Made by a program: the position numbers and the translations under genes. From assembly GCA_002346425.1 (NCBI GenBank), contig DDZS01000020.1:1127-27075 (forward strand): 25,949 nt of DNA. Direction: 5' to 3'. This document shows positions 22,348 to 25,949 of this stretch, in pieces. A model generated the notes under the pieces. It did no database searches and was not told the origin of the DNA. It saw only the letters and a list, made by a program, of their open reading frames with translations. This DNA comes from Alphaproteobacteria bacterium UBA3002. GTDB taxonomy: Bacteria > Pseudomonadota > Alphaproteobacteria > Rickettsiales > UBA3002. Every line of letters begins with the position of its first letter. Position 1 is the stretch's first letter.

Positions 22348-22415
22348 TATAAACAGCGATCTGCTTATGATGCGATGCAAAAAAATCGTGAATTCGACCC
22401 TTAAATCCGTTAAGG
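22348..22415 (+). promoter_or_regulatory. aceA upstream region with -10 candidate and inverted repeat
   Basis: TATAAA (22348-22353) is a good -10 candidate, but I find no convincing -35, which would suit an activated promoter. Downstream, CCTTAA (22399-22404) and TTAAGG (22410-22415) form a perfect 6-5-6 inverted repeat 28 bases before the aceA ATG. It may be an operator for a carbon-source regulator or a leader hairpin near the ribosome site. Both roles are inference. Confidence 0.35.
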
Positions 22416-22443
22416 TGGCGAGCATTAACCGAAGGAGATTTCT

Positions 22444-23718
22444 ATGACCGCACTATCCGCATCGCAACTGGAACAGGAATGGAAAACCAATACGCGATGG
22501 AAGGGGATCGAGCGGTCGTTCAGCGCTCAGGATGTCGAAAGACTGCGCGGTACGCTGGCGATCGAATATACGTTGGCCAAAGTCGGCGCTGAAAAACTCT
22601 GGGGCTATATAAATGAGATGCCCTATGTGAACGCGTTGGGCGCACTGACCGGAAATCAGGCCATGCAACAGGTAAAAGCGGGCCTGAAAGCGATCTATCT
22701 TTCAGGGTGGCAAGTTGCGGCAGATGCGAATCTTGCCGGGCAAATGTATCCCGATCAATCTCTCTATCCAGCCGATTCCGTACCGGCGGTGGTTAAGCGC
22801 ATCAACAACTGCTTGCAACGTGCCGATCAATTGCACCATGCCGAAGGCGACGATTCGATTGACTGGTTCCAGCCGATCATGGCGGATGGCGAAGCAGGGT
22901 TTGGCGGTAACCTCAATGTGTTTGAAATGACCAAAGCGATGATTGAGGCGGGCGCGGCGGGAATCCATTATGAAGATCAGCTATCTTCGGCGAAAAAATG
23001 CGGCCATATGGGCGGCAAAGTCTTGGTGCCGATTCAAGAGCATATCCAAAAACTGAATGCCGCGCGTTTAGCGGCGGATGTCTGTGGCGTGCCGACGCTA
23101 ATCGTCGCACGGACGGATGCGAATGGCGCGTATCTTCTCACCTCCGATGTGGATGAGCGTGACGAGAAATTCGTTGAAAAAGGCCGCACGTCGGAAGGCT
23201 TCTTCAATTACAAAGGCGGTTTGGATGCTGCAATCAACCGCGGTCTGGCCTACGCGCCGTACTGCGATCTGATTTGGTGCGAAACGGCTAAACCCGATTT
23301 AGAAGAAGCTAAGCGCTTTGCCGAAGAAGTGCATGCGCAATTCCCGGGTAAACCGCTCGCCTATAATTGTTCACCATCCTTCAACTGGAAGAAAAACCTC
23401 GACGATATTACCATCGCCAAATTTCAGAAAGAACTCGGCGCGATGGGCTATAAATTCCAGTTTATCACGCTGGCTGGTTTCCATTCTTTGAACTATGGCA
23501 TGTTTGATTTGGCGACAAAATATAAAGAAAGTGGCATGACAGGCTATGTTGAGCTGCAGGAGCGCGAATTCGCCGATGTATCACGCGGCTTTACCGCTAC
23601 CAAACACCAGCGCGAAGTTGGTACCGGCTATTTCGATGCCGTGACCAATGCAATTGCCGGGGAAGATGCCTCTACAACAGCGTTGTCGGGCTCTACGGAA
23701 GAAGCGCAGTTTCATTAA
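22444..23718 (+). CDS. aceA: Isocitrate lyase
   Basis: 424 residues, the size of the short proteobacterial form. It splits isocitrate into glyoxylate and succinate, the first step of the glyoxylate shunt, needed on acetate or fatty acids. The active-site signature KKCGHMGGK is at 184-192 with catalytic Cys186. SGWQVAADANLAG (87-99), ADGEAGFGG (147-155) and NCSPSFNW (308-315) bind substrate and metal. The C-terminus TTALSGSTEEAQFH is typical of the family. A strong AAGGAG precedes ATG. Malate synthase is not in the window. With pccB it suggests use of acetyl and propionyl units. Confidence 0.97.
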   Translation: MTALSASQLEQEWKTNTRWKGIERSFSAQDVERLRGTLAIEYTLAKVGAEKLWGYINEMPYVNALGALTGNQAMQQVKAGLKAIYLSGWQVAADANLAGQMYPDQSLYPADSVPAVVKRINNCLQRADQLHHAEGDDSIDWFQPIMADGEAGFGGNLNVFEMTKAMIEAGAAGIHYEDQLSSAKKCGHMGGKVLVPIQEHIQKLNAARLAADVCGVPTLIVARTDANGAYLLTSDVDERDEKFVEKGRTSEGFFNYKGGLDAAINRGLAYAPYCDLIWCETAKPDLEEAKRFAEEVHAQFPGKPLAYNCSPSFNWKKNLDDITIAKFQKELGAMGYKFQFITLAGFHSLNYGMFDLATKYKESGMTGYVELQEREFADVSRGFTATKHQREVGTGYFDAVTNAIAGEDASTTALSGSTEEAQFH

Positions 23719-23724
23719 AAAGAG

Positions 23725-23775
23725 TAGGGATTGGGGAGGCATCAGCAATTTTTTTGCTTGCGTCCCTAATCCCTA
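23725..23775. repeat. Long imperfect palindrome after aceA
   Basis: TAGGGATT (23725-23732) pairs with AATCCCTA (23768-23775). The pairing continues as GGGGA with TCCCT, GCA with TGC and AGCAA with TTGCT around a T-rich loop, about 21 pairs in 51 bases. It lies 7 bases after the aceA stop and may act as terminator or mRNA 3' stabiliser, although no T run follows it. Its structure also resembles a small dispersed palindromic element. Confidence 0.55.
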
Positions 23776-23795
23776 AAGCCTACATCCTAAAGCCT
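23772..23795 (+). repeat. Short direct repeat CCTAAAGCCT
   Basis: The 10-mer occurs at 23772-23781 and 23786-23795, a 14-base period, overlapping the end of the palindrome and ending 7 bases before the tRNA gene. No function is apparent. Confidence 0.6.
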
Positions 23796-23802
23796 GCGAT
23801 AC

Positions 23803-23876
23803 GCGGGTATAGTTCAATGGTAGAACATCAGCCTTCCAAGCTGAATATGCGGGTTCGATTCCCGCTACCCGCTCCA
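23803..23876 (+). tRNA. tRNA-Gly (anticodon TCC)
   Basis: 74 bases including an encoded CCA. The acceptor stem GCGGGTA pairs with TACCCGC, the D arm has AGTTCAATGGTAGA, and the anticodon stem TCAGC/GCTGA carries loop CTTCCAA with anticodon TCC at 23835-23837, reading GGA and, with wobble, other GGN codons. The T arm GCGGG-TTCGATT-CCCGC is standard. The discriminator base is U before CCA. No integrase or duplicated tRNA 3' end is seen, so there is no sign that it is an integration site. Confidence 0.97.
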
Positions 23877-23952
23877 GCTTTTTCCCAAAATGCTTCAAAA
23901 TGATGCGCCACATGGAACTGCGCCCTTTTGCCATGGCAATGCGATGCGTCTT

Positions 23953-23961
23953 TGCTATGCT
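23953..23961 (+). promoter_or_regulatory. Extended -10 candidate 6 bases before the 126-residue gene
   Basis: TGCTATGCT (23953-23961) fits an extended -10 element and ends 6 bases before ATG 23968 (spacer TAAGCC). There is no ribosome site. The transcript would be leaderless. Confidence 0.35.
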
Positions 23962-23967
23962 TAAGCC

Positions 23968-24348
23968 ATGCCGCAATTATTGATTGCTTCGGAAAATATT
24001 ACGTCTTGTCGTGCCATAGAGGCGCTTTTGTCTGCCGCGAAATATGCCGTGCTGATCGCCTGTCAGCCTGATGACATCGCAAAAATACTAGAAGAGAAAA
24101 AAATCGATATCATGATTGTTTCTCAGGAACTCTGTGAAGATCATGCCGAATTGGTCACACTGGCGAGACAAACCAATTCCGCGATCTGTATCGTTATGCT
24201 GGCGGAGGCGATGACGCAACCTGAGAGCCGATTTAGCGAAGCGGTACGTTCGCATGTTGATTTGGTGTTGTCAGGTCCATTTTCCGAATCCGATTTATAC
24301 GCAGCGGTGCTGGAATGCCAAACGCAATATCTTACCTGCCGATTGTAA
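23968..24348 (+). CDS. Degenerate receiver-like (CheY-fold) protein, 126 residues
   Basis: The order of hydrophobic strands and helices fits a stand-alone response-regulator receiver: LLIASEN (strand 1), AVLIAC (2), IDIMIVSQEL (3), AICIVMLAEA (4), VDLVLSGPF (5). The phosphorylation residues are missing. The acidic pair after strand 1 is S8-E9, the phospho-acceptor position (5 after D47) is Ser52, and the lysine before PF is Gly103. It therefore looks like a pseudo-receiver that is not phosphorylated. There is no output domain and no kinase gene nearby. It has no Shine-Dalgarno. The assignment rests on pattern, not on clear family sequence. Confidence 0.55.
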   Translation: MPQLLIASENITSCRAIEALLSAAKYAVLIACQPDDIAKILEEKKIDIMIVSQELCEDHAELVTLARQTNSAICIVMLAEAMTQPESRFSEAVRSHVDLVLSGPFSESDLYAAVLECQTQYLTCRL

Positions 24349-24373
24349 TCATTGCACAAGCACCCTTTCTAGA

Positions 24374-24401
24374 TTGCCATTAGAGCAGATAGCCGCATAA
24401 T
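24374..24401 (+). promoter_or_regulatory. Promoter candidate for the 491-residue membrane protein gene
   Basis: TTGCCA (24374-24379) and CATAAT (24396-24401) are each 5 of 6 to consensus with a 16-base spacer. The -10 ends 7 bases before ATG 24409 and there is no ribosome site, so transcription would start at the ATG itself. Confidence 0.5.
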
Positions 24402-24408
24402 CACGCGG

Positions 24409-25884
24409 ATGTCAGGTTATCGCGTTGGATTAGTGATACTCTTCGTGCTGTTAGCGCTCGGCTTTGCACGCAATGCCTTTATAGTGTGGCATCAGCCCCT
24501 GGCAGGCTTCGGCAACAATAACGACTTTTTGCGCACCCAATCCTGTTTCAATATCGGCCCGGTAGGCGTGCAAACCGTCCGTGGTGGTCAGCACATTACC
24601 ATGCCGGCCACTACCTACGAATATGGCGTCACCTACCCGATGGATTATTGCTATATCGGTAGTGGTTTGGCGTTATTTGCAGCGGCGATCGGGATCGACC
24701 AACTCGAAAACGCGCTGACAGGCGACACCTATTTGCAATTGCGCTATGTCGGAAGCCTTTTGCTTGTAGGAACGGCGTTTCTCGCCGCAATATATTGTAC
24801 GTTATGGTGGCGGCAGGGCAGGCGAGACGCGGCCGTGCTCAACGCAGCGGTCTACGCGGTAGTATTGTGCGATCCGTTTAATACACTCTATCATAACACA
24901 CTGTATCTTGAGGGAATTGCGCTGTACTATGGTTATGCCGCATTGCTCGCAACATTCTACGCTATGGGTCACCCAACACCTCGGCGGATCCATTGGGGGT
25001 TAGCTATGGCTGGCTGGCTCTTATTTGCCACCGTGAAAGCGCAATATATGCTTCATGGGGCGTTGGCGGTGATACTCCTATTGCTGTGGTGCCGGATACA
25101 GCGCTGTACTCTCCCGCGTTCCATTTGGCTATTGGCGCTCGTGGTTATGTTTGTGCCCTTCGCGTTACAGCAATGGTCGATGCAGCGCAGCGATTTTATG
25201 CGTATGTTCAAGCCCACCAATCTAACCAATCTGTATCTGGATACGGTGTTAGGCGCGGCGAAGGATCCACATGCCATGGCAGAACGATTAGGGTTACCGC
25301 GCACCTGCGGCGATCATGCGGGCAAAAATATCTTTCATCCCGACATGATTGGCGGGCATCTGTGCCCGGAAGTCACCGAATTATCGCGGCGTCATCTTTA
25401 TAAAGTCATACTGGCGGAGCCTCTATTACTCTTACGCACTTTGCCGGAAGCGGCCGCGCGTAGTCGTGACTGGCTATGCCTGCGCTTCGGAACGTTGCAC
25501 GGGCAGGAGCATGCACGCCCTGATTTTACGAGCCTTCCCTGGTTTAGTTTGGGTGCGCTTACCGCGGCCGCGCCATTCTGGCTATTAGCCCTCTGGATGA
25601 TCGGCGAATTGCTGTTATTGATGGTCGTCAGTCTCAAAGCCGCCATTCATACGTTGGATACGCAATCGGCTGCTTTTCCATTGCGCCATAGCGCGCTGCT
25701 ATGGATAGGAGCCGCCGGACATCTGGTCTTCGTGGTCTCGCTCTTAGGAGACGGCTATTCCGATATCGCACGGCATAATCATTTGTATCAGAATATGCTG
25801 GCAGTTTTACTGTTTTTCCGCTTGTCCTTTCCACTCTATTGGGCTAAAACCCGCGATTATTTTGACATTTTTGACAAACGTTAA
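24409..25884 (+). CDS. Polytopic membrane protein, possibly a GT-C-type glycosyltransferase
   Basis: 491 residues with about 9-11 hydrophobic segments. After the first segment (about 5-27) a non-cytoplasmic loop starts with GFGNNNDFLRTQSCF (33-47). A second conserved-looking motif DPFNTLYHNTLYLEGIALYY (155-174) resembles the Tyr/Asn-rich loop of GT-C enzymes. Paired cysteines in loops (46 and 81, then TCGDH and HLCPE) suggest disulfides outside the cytoplasm. GT-C enzymes use lipid-linked sugars at the outer face of the inner membrane; I assign only the general fold and am not certain. Its stop is 17 bases before the second tuf start, an unusual neighbour. The start ATG lacks a ribosome site. 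Confidence 0.7.
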   Translation: MSGYRVGLVILFVLLALGFARNAFIVWHQPLAGFGNNNDFLRTQSCFNIGPVGVQTVRGGQHITMPATTYEYGVTYPMDYCYIGSGLALFAAAIGIDQLENALTGDTYLQLRYVGSLLLVGTAFLAAIYCTLWWRQGRRDAAVLNAAVYAVVLCDPFNTLYHNTLYLEGIALYYGYAALLATFYAMGHPTPRRIHWGLAMAGWLLFATVKAQYMLHGALAVILLLLWCRIQRCTLPRSIWLLALVVMFVPFALQQWSMQRSDFMRMFKPTNLTNLYLDTVLGAAKDPHAMAERLGLPRTCGDHAGKNIFHPDMIGGHLCPEVTELSRRHLYKVILAEPLLLLRTLPEAAARSRDWLCLRFGTLHGQEHARPDFTSLPWFSLGALTAAAPFWLLALWMIGELLLLMVVSLKAAIHTLDTQSAAFPLRHSALLWIGAAGHLVFVVSLLGDGYSDIARHNHLYQNMLAVLLFFRLSFPLYWAKTRDYFDIFDKR

Positions 25885-25901
25885 CGCATAAAGGAAACAG
25901 C

Positions 25902-25949
25902 ATGTCTAAAGAGAAATTTCAGCGGAACAAGCCGCACTGTAATATTGGA
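25902..25949 (+). CDS. tuf: Elongation factor Tu, first 16 codons (3' part outside window)
   Basis: ATG 25902 opens MSKEKFQRNKPHCNIG, the EF-Tu N-terminus just before the GTP-binding P-loop, and the frame runs off the window. AAGGAA (25891-25896) is a good ribosome site. It is in the same orientation as the tuf fragment at 1-339 and could be a second gene copy. Only 17 bases separate it from the membrane-protein gene, so its promoter must lie in that gene or further upstream. Two TTGACA hexamers at 25862 and 25871 lack a matching -10. Confidence 0.93.
   Translation, partial: MSKEKFQRNKPHCNIG

Noticed and set aside
22367..22447. Small + strand frame (26 codons, or 60 from TTG 22265) whose TGA overlaps the aceA ATG
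   Set aside because: The ATGA overlap is suggestive of an upstream coupled leader peptide, but it has no ribosome site and contains the aceA ribosome site. There is no way to support translation from sequence alone.
23764..23777. Telomere-like CCCTAAT-CCCTAAA
   Set aside because: It is only two imperfect units and is explained as one arm of the palindrome after aceA.
23803..23876. tRNA-Gly as an integration site for a mobile island
   Set aside because: No integrase gene, no repeated tRNA 3' end and no transposase are visible in the window.
25862..25876. Two TTGACA hexamers just before the second tuf
   Set aside because: Neither has a -10-like hexamer at 15-19 bases, and they encode the C-terminal residues FDIFDKR of the membrane protein.

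Overview
The window comes from an alphaproteobacterium, with moderate GC by eye. The evidence is the gene order secY-adk-rpsM-rpsK-rpoA-rplQ with no rpsD or rpmJ in it, the rplQ-degP-rarA-crcB-rluC block downstream, and an ATP12-family F1-ATPase chaperone, which in bacteria is essentially an alphaproteobacterial gene. I cannot name the order or genus with confidence.

Layout. (1) 1-339: the 3' end of a tuf gene (EF-Tu). (2) 368-9560 and 9949-14901: the merged S10, spc and alpha ribosomal clusters, all on + (rpsJ, rplC, rplD, rplW, rplB, rpsS, rplV, rpsC, rplP, rpmC, rpsQ, rplN, rplX, rplE, rpsN, rpsH, rplF, rplR, rpsE, rpmD, rplO, secY, adk, rpsM, rpsK, rpoA, rplQ). They are tightly spaced, often with 1-4 base overlaps. 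A YbjQ/UPF0145-family gene (9561-9887) is inserted between rpmD and rplO. (3) 14907-19631: degP-type periplasmic protease, rarA, crcB, an RluC-type pseudouridine synthase and an ATP12 chaperone, again a tightly packed + strand run. (4) 19678-21216: pccB, an acyl-CoA carboxylase beta subunit. (5) 21218-22247: a minus-strand block with two genes I do not recognise. Between them lies a 137-base unit with a Fur-box-like site, a promoter candidate and a strong terminator, which may be a small iron-regulated RNA. (6) 22444-23718: aceA, isocitrate lyase. (7) tRNA-Gly(TCC) at 23803-23876. (8) A degenerate stand-alone receiver-like protein and a large polytopic membrane protein. (9) 25902-25949: the 5' end of a second tuf reading frame in the same orientation as the first.

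How it works together. Regions 1-3 are core growth genes: translation, transcription (alpha subunit), secretion (SecY), adenylate homeostasis, envelope proteolysis and rRNA modification. pccB and aceA add carbon metabolism, namely propionyl-CoA or acyl-CoA carboxylation and the glyoxylate shunt.

The most unusual signals are: the putative Fur-controlled small RNA (about 21749-21811, minus strand); the YbjQ-family gene inside the spc cluster with a pseudoknot-capable spacer after it; an intrinsic terminator that doubles as the signal-peptide codons of the degP gene; two internal ribosomal promoters (before rpsS and rpsM) that share an architecture placing an 8-bp hairpin at the predicted mRNA 5' end; long charged tails on L3 and L23; and three neighbouring accessory genes whose predicted -10 boxes lie 6-7 bases before ATG, suggesting leaderless mRNAs.
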